This document shows positions 1 to 9,974 of a stretch of 64,000 nucleotides of DNA, one piece after another. The notes beneath the pieces are model-generated. The model saw only the letters and a program-made list of their open reading frames with translations. It did no database searches and was not told where the DNA came from. The stretch's first letter is position 1. Each line of letters starts with the position of its first letter. Made by a program: the position numbers and the translations under genes. This DNA is from Sphingobium sp. MI1205. Lineage in GTDB: Bacteria; Pseudomonadota; Alphaproteobacteria; Sphingomonadales; Sphingomonadaceae. The stretch covers positions 129,501 through 193,500 of the forward strand of contig NZ_CP005188.1 of the NCBI RefSeq assembly GCF_001563285.1, read 5' to 3'.

Positions 1-1239
1 CTGCGCGCGCCGGAAAAGCTGCAGGATCAGCCAGCCGATCCCCGGCAGGGCGAAAACATGCGCGACCGACATCGCCCGCATCACCAACAGGGCAACGATG
101 GTTGCGCCCGTCAGCAGCAGCGCCACCATGAGCCAGCGATCGCGAACCTGCGCCATGGCGGCGTTGCGCGCGGCGAGTATCGAACCGGCCAGTCCCGCGA
201 CGGGGGGGATGAGGATCAGGCCCGCCATCGACCGGCCCTGCTCCCATATCGGCCGCCCCTCCATCACATGAAGATACCAGAGCTTGTAGGCGACCGGCCC
301 CAGCGCCTGAAACGGATCGCCGGTCAGGCAGGCGCGGCCCGTCACGACGAACAGCGCTGCTGCCGCGCCTCCGCTCAGGCCCGCCGCCAGAAAACGTCCC
401 CTGGCCGAAGAGGCGGGGGTGAAATGAAAAGCGATGGGCGTCGCCACTGCAAAGGCCAGCAGCGGCCAGACATAGGCTGCCGAAAGCGCGTCGCACTGCG
501 CCTGCATCAATGGGCCGAAACCACGCAGCAGCGCCAGCAAGAGAAATGCCGCACCGCCCAGGGTGGCGGCATAGGCGACGAACCGCGCCGTTTCACGCCG
601 ATCCAGCCATTGCCGGAGCGCCAACGCCGCCGCGAACAATGCCGCATAGGGCAGCCCTTCGCTCGAAATCTGCAACCAGATCGCGATGGCCGCGCCAGCA
701 ACGACACCTCCACGCGCCGGACGCGGATCCATCGCACCCGCGAGCGCGATGGTCGCCATCAGGATCTGCCATCCATGATGATCGATGCGCAGAGGGCCGT
801 ATTGCACGAGGATGGTCGGTGTGGTCAGAAGCAGCAGCGGCGCGATCATGGCCACCGGCCTGCCCGCGATCCGATCGCTCGCAACATGAAGTACCCAGAC
901 CAGACAGCCCAGCAGCAGCAGCGGAACGACCGAACAGGCGATGACCTCCGCCATGCTCGCGCCCACCATGGGGTGCAGGAGCAGGATCAAGGCCGCTATC
1001 GGCATATCGACGATCCGCGACCAGTGCATGGGTCCACCGGTCGGCGGGCTCACCCGATGCTGGCTGACGTCCAGAAAAGGCTGGCCGCCAATCCAGTCGC
1101 GCACCTGTTGCAGCCGCATGGCGTCGTCGGGATCGCGAAATCCAAGCACGGTCAGCTGACCACGCGAGAGCCACAGCAAAATGACGGAACACAGGATCCA
1201 CGCCGGAATGAGCCAGCGGGGATGCAGTGATACCTTCAC
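1..1239 (-). CDS. Multi-pass membrane protein, GT-C glycosyltransferase-like (3' end outside window)
   Basis: The frame stays open to the window edge, so the C-terminus is missing; 413 codons are visible. I place the start at a GTG (1239-1237) preceded by GGGAT. After an N-terminal membrane segment comes an acidic loop (GFRDPDDAMRL, about residues 25-35) and then a conserved-looking stretch ending MHWSRIVDMPIA, followed by many hydrophobic segments. An acidic DD loop after the first membrane helix is the layout of GT-C glycosyltransferases, which use polyprenyl-linked sugars; the family assignment is inferred from topology. It lies 31 bp downstream of a GtrA gene and an FAD oxidoreductase gene on the same strand, consistent with an envelope-glycan operon. 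Some annotations may call such proteins simply hypothetical. Confidence 0.6.
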   Translation of the reverse strand, partial: MKVSLHPRWLIPAWILCSVILLWLSRGQLTVLGFRDPDDAMRLQQVRDWIGGQPFLDVSQHRVSPPTGGPMHWSRIVDMPIAALILLLHPMVGASMAEVIACSVVPLLLLGCLVWVLHVASDRIAGRPVAMIAPLLLLTTPTILVQYGPLRIDHHGWQILMATIALAGAMDPRPARGGVVAGAAIAIWLQISSEGLPYAALFAAALALRQWLDRRETARFVAYAATLGGAAFLLLALLRGFGPLMQAQCDALSAAYVWPLLAFAVATPIAFHFTPASSARGRFLAAGLSGGAAAALFVVTGRACLTGDPFQALGPVAYKLWYLHVMEGRPIWEQGRSMAGLILIPPVAGLAGSILAARNAAMAQVRDRWLMVALLLTGATIVALLVMRAMSVAHVFALPGIGWLILQLFRRAQ

Positions 1240-1270
1240 GCTCAGATCCCGTGTCAGGCCCGACCGCGCG

Positions 1271-1684
1271 TCAGGCAACGGCGAAGACGCCATATTTCCG
1301 GATCGCATAGACCGTCAGGAAGCTCACCGGAATGGCAAGGAGCTTGGCAAGCGCTGGCGCAAGTCCCGCAACGCCGAGCGCGCTGACCAGCCCGGTAGTG
1401 ATGCCCAGACCAACCGCGGCGCTCACCGCAAAGCCCAGCCGCTGCCCATGCGTGGGCCGCCGGGCCGAAGTGAAGACGAAGCGTATGCTGATCATCCAGT
1501 GCAGCAAAAGCCCGCCGACATAGCCGACAGCAGCAGCAGCAGCAGGCGGCACATCCATCCTCAGCAGGGCCAGGAACAGCAGCATGTCGCCCGACAAGGC
1601 ACACAGGCTTGCCAGCAGGTAGCGTATGAAAGTGAAGCGCGCGGTGATCGCGCCAGCCAGACTGCCGATGCTGAAAGATGCCAT
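1271..1684 (-). CDS. GtrA family membrane protein
   Basis: The 137-residue protein has four hydrophobic helices and the GtrA pattern: FIRYLLASL near the start, a central GLLLHWMISIRFVF segment, and a C-terminal FLTVYAIRKYGVF. Family members are thought to move or flip polyprenyl-phosphate-linked sugars across the inner membrane for O-antigen, teichoic acid or exopolysaccharide modification. The ATG is 10 bp after the stop of the FAD oxidoreductase gene, and the stop is 31 bp before the GT-C-like gene, so the three are probably co-transcribed. A role in supplying the lipid-linked sugar to the neighbouring GT-C-like protein is inferred from order only. Confidence 0.85.
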   Translation of the reverse strand: MASFSIGSLAGAITARFTFIRYLLASLCALSGDMLLFLALLRMDVPPAAAAAVGYVGGLLLHWMISIRFVFTSARRPTHGQRLGFAVSAAVGLGITTGLVSALGVAGLAPALAKLLAIPVSFLTVYAIRKYGVFAVA

Positions 1685-1694
1685 CGCCGCGCCT

Positions 1695-3221
1695 TTACGC
1701 GGCCTTCAGACGGCTGGGCACCAGGCGCAGGCTGCCGAGCGCAGCCTTCTGGCCCATGGCTTCCTCGCCCTCTTCGCCCGCCTCATGATATTCGGCGTCT
1801 TCATTGACAGCCCATATGTCGAACAGGCGCTGGCCTGCTTCGATGTTGCGCACCGTCAGCATCGCCGTCATCATTGCATGATCCTGATTATTGTAGCGAT
1901 GCATGCCGTTGCGGCCGACCAGATGCAGGCTGGGATAAAGCTGTTCCAACTCGCTCCGCATCGCCAGCACATTGGCGGCATATTCGTCGTCATAGACGGG
2001 ATAGGCCTTTTCCTGACGAACCACGGCGCCACCAACAACGTCATTGGGATCGCAAAGGCCCAATATGGCCATCTCGCGCTTGGCAAGCGCGATCAATTCA
2101 TCATCGCTGGCCGACCAGAGGCCGTCGCCTTCGAAGCAGAAATATTCAAGGCCCACGCAGGCAAGCGACGGATCGGGCACCATTTCCGGGGACCAGCTGC
2201 GGAAATTCTGGATGCGGCCGACCTGCACCTTTGAATCATGGATGTAGATCCAGTTGTCGGGAAACAGGTCGTCGGACCGGATCATCAGCGCCACGGTCAG
2301 GAAGTCGCGATATTTTAGCTCCATCGCGCTGCCCAGTGTCGCGGGCAGGGGATGGATGCGGCCTGCCAGTTCGCGCATGGGGGCGGAACTGATGACATGC
2401 GCGGCCTTCAGCAGCACGTCGCCGTCCGGGCCTTGGGCAACCATCTGCCACTGGCCGGTCGTGTCGTCGCGTGCAATCTGCTTCAGGCTGTGCGCCATCA
2501 GCACCTTGTTGCCGCCTGCCACCACCGAATCGCGCGCGGCTTCCCACATCATGCCGGGGCCTAGGCGTGGATAGCGGAAGCTTTCCAGCAGCGTCTTCGT
2601 TTCCATGCCGTCATTGGGCCGCTTGTTAAGGCCCAGCGACCGTTTCAATCCATCCTTCACCGCGCCCCAGAGCGACAGACCCTTGATCCGCTGGGCGGCC
2701 CAGTCGGCGGACATCTCATCGCAGGGCATGCCCCACACCTTTTCGGTGTAGGTCTTGAAGAAAATGGAGAATAGCTTGTGCCCGAAGGCGTTCACCGTCC
2801 AATCCTGGAAGGAGCGGACGTTGCGATTGGGCATCAGCCGGGCTTTTGCGAAACTCGCCATGCAAAGCGTCGAACGCCACACGCCCAGGTTCCACAGCGC
2901 CTCGAACGCGCGCAGCGGATAGCTGTAGAATTTGCCTTCATAATAGATACGGCTCATGCGCGGCCGCTGGATGAAATCGTCGGGCAGGATCTCGTTCCAG
3001 AGATCGACCACCTCTTTCGATTTGGAAAAGAACCGGTGCCCGCCAATGTCGAAGCGGAAGCCGTTCAGTTCGACTGTGCGGCTGATGCCGCCGACATAGA
3101 TGGGATCCTTTTCGATGACGGTGACCGAAAAGCCCTTCTTCGTGAGAAGATAGGCAGCAGTCAGCCCCGCCGGACCTGCGCCGATGATGGCGACGTCCAC
3201 ATTCTCGTCGATATCCGGCAT
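1695..3221 (-). CDS. FAD-dependent amine oxidase/protoporphyrinogen-oxidase-like flavoprotein
   Basis: This 508-residue protein opens with a Rossmann dinucleotide-binding motif (GAGPAGL at residues 14-20) followed by VIEKDPIYVGGISRT, the FAD-binding signature of the HemY/amine-oxidase superfamily. GFRFDIGGHRFFSKS lies soon after, and there is a typical C-terminal FAD contact region (GRNGMHRYNNQDHAM). Members of this subgroup sit in polysaccharide clusters and resemble UDP-galactopyranose mutase-type or carotenoid/protoporphyrinogen oxidases; the substrate cannot be read from sequence. It is the first gene of a tight minus-strand operon with gtrA and a GT-C-like gene, so a role in lipid-linked sugar chemistry is plausible but unproven. 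Confidence 0.75.
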   Translation of the reverse strand: MPDIDENVDVAIIGAGPAGLTAAYLLTKKGFSVTVIEKDPIYVGGISRTVELNGFRFDIGGHRFFSKSKEVVDLWNEILPDDFIQRPRMSRIYYEGKFYSYPLRAFEALWNLGVWRSTLCMASFAKARLMPNRNVRSFQDWTVNAFGHKLFSIFFKTYTEKVWGMPCDEMSADWAAQRIKGLSLWGAVKDGLKRSLGLNKRPNDGMETKTLLESFRYPRLGPGMMWEAARDSVVAGGNKVLMAHSLKQIARDDTTGQWQMVAQGPDGDVLLKAAHVISSAPMRELAGRIHPLPATLGSAMELKYRDFLTVALMIRSDDLFPDNWIYIHDSKVQVGRIQNFRSWSPEMVPDPSLACVGLEYFCFEGDGLWSASDDELIALAKREMAILGLCDPNDVVGGAVVRQEKAYPVYDDEYAANVLAMRSELEQLYPSLHLVGRNGMHRYNNQDHAMMTAMLTVRNIEAGQRLFDIWAVNEDAEYHEAGEEGEEAMGQKAALGSLRLVPSRLKAA

Positions 3222-3348
3222 TCAATGCCCCCCGATAGGCTAGCTTCTACCATCGGGAGTGAAGGAAATCATCTAAGGAATGGTTAACGAAGGGGTAAGC
3301 ATGACGGGGCCGTGCAATGGCGGCCCCGCCTGCATGCGCCAAAGCAGA

Positions 3349-3687
3349 TCAGCCCTGGCGTTGTGCCTGCACAAGTGCGTCAAGGTCGCCGCGCGCACCG
3401 TCGAGCGCAGCGCCGTAGCAGTTGCGGAATTCGCGGGTCGGCTGCTGGATTGAACCGTTCATCCAACCGCACACTTCCTTGGCGGCGCGGTTGATGCGCG
3501 AATCGGCAAGGCGTGCTCCACGGGTGCTGGCCAGGTTGAGATCGGCCACCGACACGGTGATGCTGCGCGTCTCGGTGCCCGAACGGCCATCGACGATCAC
3601 ATCCATGTCGTTGCTGAGCGCCAATGCCGAGGCGGGTAGGGCGAAGGTCATCGCGGCGGCGAGCGCCACCATCGTCTTTCTGGTCAT
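3349..3687 (-). CDS. UrcA family protein
   Basis: A 112-residue secreted protein. The first about 23 residues form a Sec signal peptide ending ASALA. The mature part has the UrcA pattern: SITVSVADLNLASTRGARLADSRINRAA, then a cysteine (KEVCGW) and a second cysteine (FRNCYGAALDGA) that could form a disulfide. UrcA proteins are common in sphingomonads and other proteobacteria, are exported, and have no firmly established biochemical role. AGGAGACTTTTAGG lies directly before the ATG and supports this start. It stands alone between the FAD flavoprotein and purH. The 180 bp upstream hold no other gene that I can see. Confidence 0.85.
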   Translation of the reverse strand: MTRKTMVALAAAMTFALPASALALSNDMDVIVDGRSGTETRSITVSVADLNLASTRGARLADSRINRAAKEVCGWMNGSIQQPTREFRNCYGAALDGARGDLDALVQAQRQG

Positions 3688-3867
3688 CCTAAAAGTCTCC
3701 TGCGAACATTAAAGGCTTGCCCCACGACTGCGTGGACATAGGGTCAGGCGGGAAAATAGGGTGCGTGCAGGCAGATGGAAAGATGCCAATCCACAGAAAG
3801 TGGCTGAAAACTGCGATTTTTGCGGTTGCGAAAGGAATGATGCTCCCTTCGCACGCGCAATGCAGGA

Positions 3868-5457
3868 TCAGTGGCGGAAGTGGCGCATTCCGGTGAATAC
3901 CATGGCAAGGCCTGCTTCATCCGCCGCGGCGATGACCTCTTCATCGCGGATGGAACCGCCCGGCTGGATCACCGCCGTGGCGCCTGCCTCCACTGCGGCC
4001 AGCAGCCCGTCGGCGAAGGGGAAGAAGGCGTCGGATGCAACCGCAGACCCGATGGTGCGCGCTTCGCTCCAGCCCGCCTTCTCGGCGGCATCCCTGGCCT
4101 TCCACGCAGCGATGCGCGCGGATTCCAGGCGGTTCATCTGCCCCGCGCCGATGCCGGCAGTGCTGCCGCCCTTGGCATAGACGATGGCATTGGATTTCAC
4201 ATGCTTGGCGACGGTCCAGGCGAACAGGCAGTCGGTCAATTCCTGGTCGCTCGGCGCACGCTTGGTCACCACCTTCAACTGATCGCCCGTCACGCGGCCA
4301 TTGTCGCGGCCCTGCACCAGCAAGCCGCCCGCAATGCTCTTGATCTGCAAACCGTCGCGGGCCGGGTCAGGCAGATCGCCGGTCAGCAGCAGGCGCAGGT
4401 TCTTCTTTTTGGCAAAGATCGCCTTGGCCGCGTCATCGGCGTCGGGCGCGGCGACGACTTCGGTGAAGATGCCGCTGATGGCGTCGGCGGTCGGCCCGTC
4501 CAGCGGGCGGTTGACCGCGATGATGCCGCCGAACGCCGACACGCTGTCGCATGCAAGCGCGGCTTCATAGGCTTCGATCAGCGTGTCGCCGGTCGCCACA
4601 CCGCAGGGATTGGCGTGCTTCACGATCACCACGGTCGGCGGGCCGTCGCGGAATTCGCTGACCAGCTCCAGCGCGGCGTCGGCATCGTTGTAGTTGTTGT
4701 AGCTCAGTTCCTTGCCCTGCACCTGACGCGCCTGTGCGATGCCGTTGGCAGAAGGGCCAACGGGCAAGTAGAGCGCCGCCGACTGGTGCGGATTCTCGCC
4801 GTAGCGCAGTGTCGATCCCAGCTTGCTGGAAACCGACAGGCTTTCCGGGAACTGCACGCCCTGATCGGCGAAGGCGAACCAGCTGGCGATCATCGAATCA
4901 TAGGCGGCGGTGGCGGCATAGGCCTTGGCCGCCAGCATGCGGCGGAAATCATAGCTGGTCGCGCCGCCCTTTTCCGCCATTTCCGCGATCAGGCGGGCAT
5001 AGTCGGCCGGGTCGGTGACGATCGCGACGCTTTCATGATTTTTTGCGGCCGAACGGACCATGGACGGCCCGCCGATATCGATATTCTCGATGATCTCCTC
5101 GCGCTCCGCGCCCTTGGCGACCGTCGCGGCGAAGGGATAGAGGTTGACGACGACAAGGTCGATCGCGCCGATCGCATGCTCCTGCATGGAAGCGACATGC
5201 TCTGGATTATCCCGCACGGCCAGCAGCCCGCCATGAACCTTCGGGTGAAGTGTCTTGACGCGGCCGTCCATCATCTCGGGAAATCCGGTGAGGTCGGAAA
5301 TATCCTTGACCTCCAGACCCGCTTCCCGCAGCGCCTTGGCAGTCCCGCCGGTCGATACCAGCTCGACGCCATGCCGGCCCAGCGCCTGCCCCAGTTCGAT
5401 AAGGCCGGATTTGTCCGACACGGAAAGAAGGGCGCGCTTGATGGAGACGTCGGTCAT
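3868..5457 (-). CDS. purH: Bifunctional AICAR transformylase/IMP cyclohydrolase
   Basis: Catalyses the last two steps of purine synthesis: formylation of AICAR with 10-formyl-THF and ring closure to IMP. The 529 residues match the normal PurH length. The N-terminal IMP cyclohydrolase (MGS-like) domain shows [16 protein letters not shown] and the [14 protein letters not shown] block. The transformylase domain carries the Lys-His pair of KHANPCGVA near residue 280 and ends with the typical FFPFADG and [11 protein letters not shown] segments. It is the last gene of a minus-strand run rpe, heparinase-like, purH, an order seen in other alphaproteobacteria. The 97-bp gap from the heparinase-like stop may hold a separate promoter. 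Confidence 0.97.
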   Translation of the reverse strand: MTDVSIKRALLSVSDKSGLIELGQALGRHGVELVSTGGTAKALREAGLEVKDISDLTGFPEMMDGRVKTLHPKVHGGLLAVRDNPEHVASMQEHAIGAIDLVVVNLYPFAATVAKGAEREEIIENIDIGGPSMVRSAAKNHESVAIVTDPADYARLIAEMAEKGGATSYDFRRMLAAKAYAATAAYDSMIASWFAFADQGVQFPESLSVSSKLGSTLRYGENPHQSAALYLPVGPSANGIAQARQVQGKELSYNNYNDADAALELVSEFRDGPPTVVIVKHANPCGVATGDTLIEAYEAALACDSVSAFGGIIAVNRPLDGPTADAISGIFTEVVAAPDADDAAKAIFAKKKNLRLLLTGDLPDPARDGLQIKSIAGGLLVQGRDNGRVTGDQLKVVTKRAPSDQELTDCLFAWTVAKHVKSNAIVYAKGGSTAGIGAGQMNRLESARIAAWKARDAAEKAGWSEARTIGSAVASDAFFPFADGLLAAVEAGATAVIQPGGSIRDEEVIAAADEAGLAMVFTGMRHFRH

Positions 5458-5554
5458 GGATGGTCCTGTGTGCTGCGATGGCTTGCCGCGCCCTTAATCC
5501 TGCTGGGCGGATGCGGCAAGCGATAGGAATGGGCGGGCAGTCGACGGTTGGGGG

Positions 5555-7324
5555 CTATCCCATCCGCTTGAACAGCCAACCGACCGTCGAACCGCCGGGC
5601 AACGCCTCCGCGGAGATGACGAGCTGTCGGCTTTCATGGGGCCGCCCTTCGCTATCCACCCAAAGGCTTTCCTCGATCGCCAGCTTCCCCATATTGGCGC
5701 GGAACTGCCATATCGCGCCCATCTCGATGCGCAGCAGCGCGCCCATGCCGTCGGCGGTGGCGGTAGGCTCGACGCCGGGCGCCAGGTGGAAACGCAGCTG
5801 CGCGGGTAGCTTGACCGGCTTGCGGCGGCGTGACGCAGGCGTCAGCATGTCCTCGCCCCGGATTTCCTTGCCATCGCCGCTGACCAGCAACAGTCGGCGG
5901 TGGACATAGCCCAAGCGCCGGACATAGCCGTCATGGCTGATTTCTATGCGGCTGCCGCTTTCCTGCTCCTGCCGGTGCAGCTCAACCTCGGTCACGCCCC
6001 GTCCCAATGTGCCGTCCGGCAGCAGGGCCGTGGAGTTGCTGTCGTCCAGCACCAATGTGCTGTGCGCTGCGGTAGTACGCAGCGCCTGCGCCAGTCCGTC
6101 GGGCATCCATGCGCCGCTCAGCGCTGCGCCGCCGCAATTGACGATCAGCCGCTGCGGCCCGTCGCTGATCTCGATCGCGGTGGTGGAGGCGCATCCGGCA
6201 TCAGCCAGCCTCGCCACAGGCGGGGGGGCGGCATCGACCTGAACGATGGTCGATCCGGCGACCAGCCGCTGATAGCCCCAGTCGCTCGCTTGCCGTAGCG
6301 GGCGAGCGCGGACCCGGCTGGCGCGGACGACCGCTTCGATGGTGGCGGGATCAATGGCGCCAGCACCCTGCCAGCTGCCAAGCCCGCCATCGCCGTGCGA
6401 AAGCCCCAGCAACGCCGGAACCATCCGGCCCAGCGCTTCCGTGATGAAAGGGGGCACCTGTTCGCGGCGCACATCATAAACCGCGCGCACCATGGCGAGC
6501 AGCATGATGGCGTCCAGCTGGTCCAGCGGCGATCGCGACACGATGCCGCCATCGCCATGAACCGCGTTCTCGATCGCGCGCTTCAGGCCAGCTTCGCCGA
6601 AAATCTTGCGTGCAGCGCCGCCCGGCAACAGCATCGACGCTGCAACGATCCCGCCCCATGCGACCAGGCGCGGCAGGCCAAGCGGCGCCTTGTCCGCCCC
6701 GCGATCAAGGTGGCGTGCGGTGCGCGCGATGCAGTTGAGCACCAGCGATCGATAGACGAGATCGCTCGAAGACAGGATGAAGGGCGCGTGGGCCGACCAG
6801 AAGAGCAGCCGCCAGCCCGCATTGTCGGCCCGCCAGGCAGGCTCGCTCGGCGTGTCGGAATGCACCTCCAGCCATTTGCGCAGCACCGCCTCGGCGATCG
6901 GCGCCCCTTGCTCGCGCGTCGCCGCGCAAGCCAGATCCCGTAGCCAGGCGAAGCTATGCAGGTAATCCGCGAAGGCGGGGATCATCGTCATCCGCTCGAA
7001 ACTCAGCGTCCCGACCGGCTGTTTCAGCCCGCGAAAGAGGAAGTAACCGGCCCGGATCGCCTGCCCGGCCTTGGGATCGCCGGGGATCTCATCATCCGGC
7101 ACGGCCAGCAGCTTCAGCGGATATTTGCCCTTGAGCCGCCGCCCATGGATCGGCGTCTTCCAGCTCATCAGGTAAAAGCGGTTGGCGATCCGTTCCGCCA
7201 GCGACAGGCCCTTGTCATCCGCCACGCGGATGAGCCGCTTGCCCTGCTCGATTTCATCGTCGGCGGGTTCTGATCCGGCCGAATCGGGGATCGAGGGGCG
7301 AGGGATGCGCCTCCTGTCGCTCAC
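5555..7324 (-). CDS. Heparinase II/III-like family protein
   Basis: A 589-residue protein with an alpha-helical N-terminal half (about residues 30-320, including YFLFRGL and [19 protein letters not shown]) and a beta-rich C-terminal half typical of heparinase II/III proteins ([42 protein letters not shown]). This family is polysaccharide lyase-like, but the cytoplasmic alphaproteobacterial members between rpe and purH have no proven substrate, and I see no signal peptide here. The start is a GTG whose first bases overlap the TGA of rpe (GTGA), so translation is probably coupled to rpe. Naming it an active heparin lyase would be an over-call. Confidence 0.85.
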   Translation of the reverse strand: MSDRRRIPRPSIPDSAGSEPADDEIEQGKRLIRVADDKGLSLAERIANRFYLMSWKTPIHGRRLKGKYPLKLLAVPDDEIPGDPKAGQAIRAGYFLFRGLKQPVGTLSFERMTMIPAFADYLHSFAWLRDLACAATREQGAPIAEAVLRKWLEVHSDTPSEPAWRADNAGWRLLFWSAHAPFILSSSDLVYRSLVLNCIARTARHLDRGADKAPLGLPRLVAWGGIVAASMLLPGGAARKIFGEAGLKRAIENAVHGDGGIVSRSPLDQLDAIMLLAMVRAVYDVRREQVPPFITEALGRMVPALLGLSHGDGGLGSWQGAGAIDPATIEAVVRASRVRARPLRQASDWGYQRLVAGSTIVQVDAAPPPVARLADAGCASTTAIEISDGPQRLIVNCGGAALSGAWMPDGLAQALRTTAAHSTLVLDDSNSTALLPDGTLGRGVTEVELHRQEQESGSRIEISHDGYVRRLGYVHRRLLLVSGDGKEIRGEDMLTPASRRRKPVKLPAQLRFHLAPGVEPTATADGMGALLRIEMGAIWQFRANMGKLAIEESLWVDSEGRPHESRQLVISAEALPGGSTVGWLFKRMG

Positions 7325-7983
7325 CCGCCCTTGAGCTTCCTGATATTGTCCGCATAGGCCGCAGGGCCGCCGCGGAATGTGGCCGTGCCCGCGACCAGCA
7401 CGTCCGCGCCCGCTTCGATCGCGCGGGGGGCGGTGTTGAAGTCGATGCCGCCATCAACCTGCAGGCGAATGTCGCGCCCGCTCTTGTCGATCATCTTGCG
7501 AATGGCCTCGATCTTGCGCAGCTGGTTTTCAATGAAGCTCTGCCCGCCGAAACCCGGATTGACGCTCATCACCAGTATCAGGTCGACATCATCGATCAGA
7601 TAATCGAGCATCTTGGCCGGGGTGCCGGGGTTCAGCACCACGCCCGCCTGCACGCCCAGCGACTTGATATACTGGATCGAACGATGGATGTGCGGTCCAG
7701 CCTCGGGGTGGACGGTCAGGATATCGGCGCCCGCCTGCGCGAAGGCATCGAGATACTGATCCACCGGCGAAATCATCAGGTGGACGTCGAACGGCTTCTT
7801 GCTGTGTGGGCGCAACGCCTTCACCACGGCTGGTCCGATGGTGATGTTGGGGACGAAATGGCCGTCCATCACATCGATATGGATCCAGTCGCAGCCGGCC
7901 TCGTCGATGGCGCGAACCTCCTCGCCCAGGCGGGCGAAGTCGGCGGACAGGATGGAGGGCGAGATAAGGATCGGACTGGTCAT
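7321..7983 (-). CDS. rpe: Ribulose-phosphate 3-epimerase
   Basis: Interconverts ribulose 5-phosphate and xylulose 5-phosphate in the pentose phosphate pathway. The 220-residue TIM barrel has all the family signatures: [15 protein letters not shown], the metal/active-site block [29 protein letters not shown], and the VDGGID motif carrying the second catalytic aspartate. A TTG lies one codon upstream, but the ATG at 7983 is the more natural start ([15 protein letters not shown]). The stop overlaps the GTG start of the heparinase-like gene by four bases. The gene begins the rpe-heparinase-purH run. About 90 bp upstream separate it from the PAS-domain gene. Confidence 0.96.
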   Translation of the reverse strand: MTSPILISPSILSADFARLGEEVRAIDEAGCDWIHIDVMDGHFVPNITIGPAVVKALRPHSKKPFDVHLMISPVDQYLDAFAQAGADILTVHPEAGPHIHRSIQYIKSLGVQAGVVLNPGTPAKMLDYLIDDVDLILVMSVNPGFGGQSFIENQLRKIEAIRKMIDKSGRDIRLQVDGGIDFNTAPRAIEAGADVLVAGTATFRGGPAAYADNIRKLKGG

Positions 7984-8074
7984 CAACAGTCGGCTCTAGC
8001 CGCGCCTCGGGGCTAGGGCAACGCTCCATTTGAACCTTATCCACAGGGATTTTTGGGCCGGGGCGCTCGCGCCG

Positions 8075-8560
8075 TCAGGGCAGGGTGAATATGGTCGGGT
8101 CCAGCCCGCGCGACGCCAGCGATCCGCGTGGCAGGAACTGCTTGGCCCCATGAAGCGCGACAACCCGCGCGCCCTTCAGAATCGGCGCGGCGATCAGGCG
8201 CATGGTGCATTCGCCGCCGTCAAGCGGCCGGATATCGACATCCAGCGTAAATCCGCGGCGATGACGGATGGCATAGGCGCGCAGTCGCTCCATCGCCTCG
8301 CGTGAATCCGGCGCATAAAGCGAAACGGCCAGTTGCCGCGGCACGATCATGTCCCGGTCGATCCCGAACAGGTCATAGACGCCACTGGTCCACGACAGGC
8401 TATCATCGCCAAGGTCGCAATACCACAGCCCAAGGCCGCGCTCCGCCAGCGCTTCGTCATCGCGCGCCGTGCGCTCGTCCAGCGTTACGGAAGCCAGATG
8501 CCGATACAGATCGCTCAGCGGCCAGCTGTGATGCAGGGGAAGAGGCTCGATCGGGCGCAC
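8075..8560 (-). CDS. PAS-domain protein, small
   Basis: A GTG at 8560, 6-7 bases after AGAAAGG, is the most credible start and gives 161 residues; the longer open frame would run into rsmB. The body reads as one PAS fold: a GLGLWYCDLGDDSLSWTSGVYDLFGID core (about residues 40-65), a helix-rich middle containing DSREAMERLRAYA, and a PAC-like tail (FTLDVDIRPLDGGECTMRLIAAPIL). No kinase, GGDEF or DNA-binding domain is attached, so it may be a stand-alone sensor or an adaptor for a partner protein. It follows rsmB by 35 bp on the same strand. The ligand or signal is not visible from sequence. Confidence 0.75.
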   Translation of the reverse strand: MRPIEPLPLHHSWPLSDLYRHLASVTLDERTARDDEALAERGLGLWYCDLGDDSLSWTSGVYDLFGIDRDMIVPRQLAVSLYAPDSREAMERLRAYAIRHRRGFTLDVDIRPLDGGECTMRLIAAPILKGARVVALHGAKQFLPRGSLASRGLDPTIFTLP

Positions 8561-8595
8561 GCGAAACCTTTCTGGCGACTGGCCAAAGTCTAGGA

Positions 8596-9882
8596 TTATC
8601 CCGGCGCGCGGGCAAGCCGTGCGATGAAAAAGCCATCTGCGCCGCCTTTGTCCGCCAGCGTGTCCGGTAGCGTCCGCAGCCAGCCTTCCGCGCATGGCGC
8701 TATGCGGTCGGGCAGTTCGGCCTGCTGTGCGGGTTGGAGAGCGAAGTCGGCATGCTCCTCCAAAAAGGCGCGCACCTGATCTTCACCTTCCGCCTGTTCC
8801 AGCGAACATGTGGCGTAGACCAGAGTGCCGCCCGGTTTCAGCCATCCGGCAACGCGCCCCAGCAATTCGGCCTGCAGCGCCGCAAGCTCGTCGATCTGGC
8901 GCGGGCCGATGCGATGCAGCACGTCTGGATGGCGGCGGTAGATGCCGGTGGCGGTGCACGGCGCATCGAGCAGAATGGCATCGACGGGAGCGGGGGGCTC
9001 CCATTGTCGCAGGTCGGCCGCAACGATGGCGGCGGGAAGACCGGTCCGCGTCAGATTGTCGCTCAGCCGCTCCAGCCGTTTCTTCGACTGATCGACCGCC
9101 GTCACCTGCCATCCGGCGGCGGCAAGCTGCATCGTCTTGCCCCCTGGTGCGGCGCACAGGTCGAGCACGGTGCGGCCTTCGCCTGCGCCCAGCAGCCGCG
9201 CCGGGCAGGACGCGGCGAGATCCTGAACCCACCAGGCGCCCTCGGCAAAACCGGGTAGTTCGGTGATGACGGTCTGGCCGGGCAGGCGGACATGGCCTGG
9301 CGCGAAGCTTTCGCCGCCCAGCTTTTCCGCCCATGATTGCGTCTCGCTCGCGTCGCGCAGGCTGAGATCGACGGGTGGACGCACGGCATAGGCATGCGCG
9401 GCGGCTTTCGGCATGGCCTCGCCCCATTGTGCCGCCCAGCGCGCGGCGACGGTGTCGGGCAGGGCAGGCGGATCGGGCAGGACCGGCTCGGCGCGGGTGA
9501 CGGTGCCGAAAACCCCGTGAACCAGCTTGCGCGGACCGCCATCGACCAGCGGCAGCGCAGTGGCGATCGCGGCATGGGGCGCGGTGCCGAGCGCCAGCAC
9601 CTGGATCAGCGCGATGCGAAGGACCATGCGCGCCTTGGCGTCGTCAGGCAGCGGCTGCTTCGTCGCACCGTCGATCAGTGCGTCGAGATCGGGCAGGTGC
9701 CGCAGCGTTTCGGCGGCGATCGCATGGACCAGCGCGCGGTCAGCGGGGGGCAGGCCCTGCGCCGCGCCGTGCAGCGCCAGTTCAAGCGGATCGCCCCGCC
9801 GCAGCACAGCGTCGAGCAGGCGCAGCGCAGCCCGGCGCGCGGGAAGGCCGGGGACGTCTTCGGGTTTGGAATGGCGGGCCAT
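8596..9882 (-). CDS. rsmB: 16S rRNA (cytosine967-C5)-methyltransferase
   Basis: Methylates C5 of a 16S rRNA cytosine using SAM. The 428 residues comprise an N-terminal NusB-like helical domain (about 1-130, with ALRLLDAVLRRGDPLE and IDGATKQPLPDDAK) and a Fmu/NSUN catalytic domain. The SAM-binding motif is VLDLCAAPGGKTMQLA. The two catalytic cysteines are present: Cys309 in DAPCTATG and Cys359 in ATCSLEQAEGE. The ATG start fits well. The PAS-domain gene follows 35 bp downstream, and htpX ends 92 bp upstream on the same strand. Alphaproteobacteria can carry more than one Fmu paralog, so the precise target base is inferred from the family. Confidence 0.92.
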   Translation of the reverse strand: MARHSKPEDVPGLPARRAALRLLDAVLRRGDPLELALHGAAQGLPPADRALVHAIAAETLRHLPDLDALIDGATKQPLPDDAKARMVLRIALIQVLALGTAPHAAIATALPLVDGGPRKLVHGVFGTVTRAEPVLPDPPALPDTVAARWAAQWGEAMPKAAAHAYAVRPPVDLSLRDASETQSWAEKLGGESFAPGHVRLPGQTVITELPGFAEGAWWVQDLAASCPARLLGAGEGRTVLDLCAAPGGKTMQLAAAGWQVTAVDQSKKRLERLSDNLTRTGLPAAIVAADLRQWEPPAPVDAILLDAPCTATGIYRRHPDVLHRIGPRQIDELAALQAELLGRVAGWLKPGGTLVYATCSLEQAEGEDQVRAFLEEHADFALQPAQQAELPDRIAPCAEGWLRTLPDTLADKGGADGFFIARLARAPG

Positions 9883-9974
9883 CAGCCGCGCCTAGGCCAT
9901 ATCTGACCGAAATGTAACCACCGATCGGGCTTGGGCCCGGACTCCAGGACGCCCCATTGGTTGCAGTATATGCG

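Noticed and set aside
3871-5526. 551-codon open frame opposite purH
   Set aside because: It is the antisense of a clear purH gene in high-GC DNA and reads as Arg/Gly/His-rich filler without domains.
5470-5526. Eighteen-residue lipoprotein-like peptide (ends LLGGCGKR)
   Set aside because: It has a lipobox-like end but no ribosome site and is far shorter than known small lipoproteins; chance is likely.
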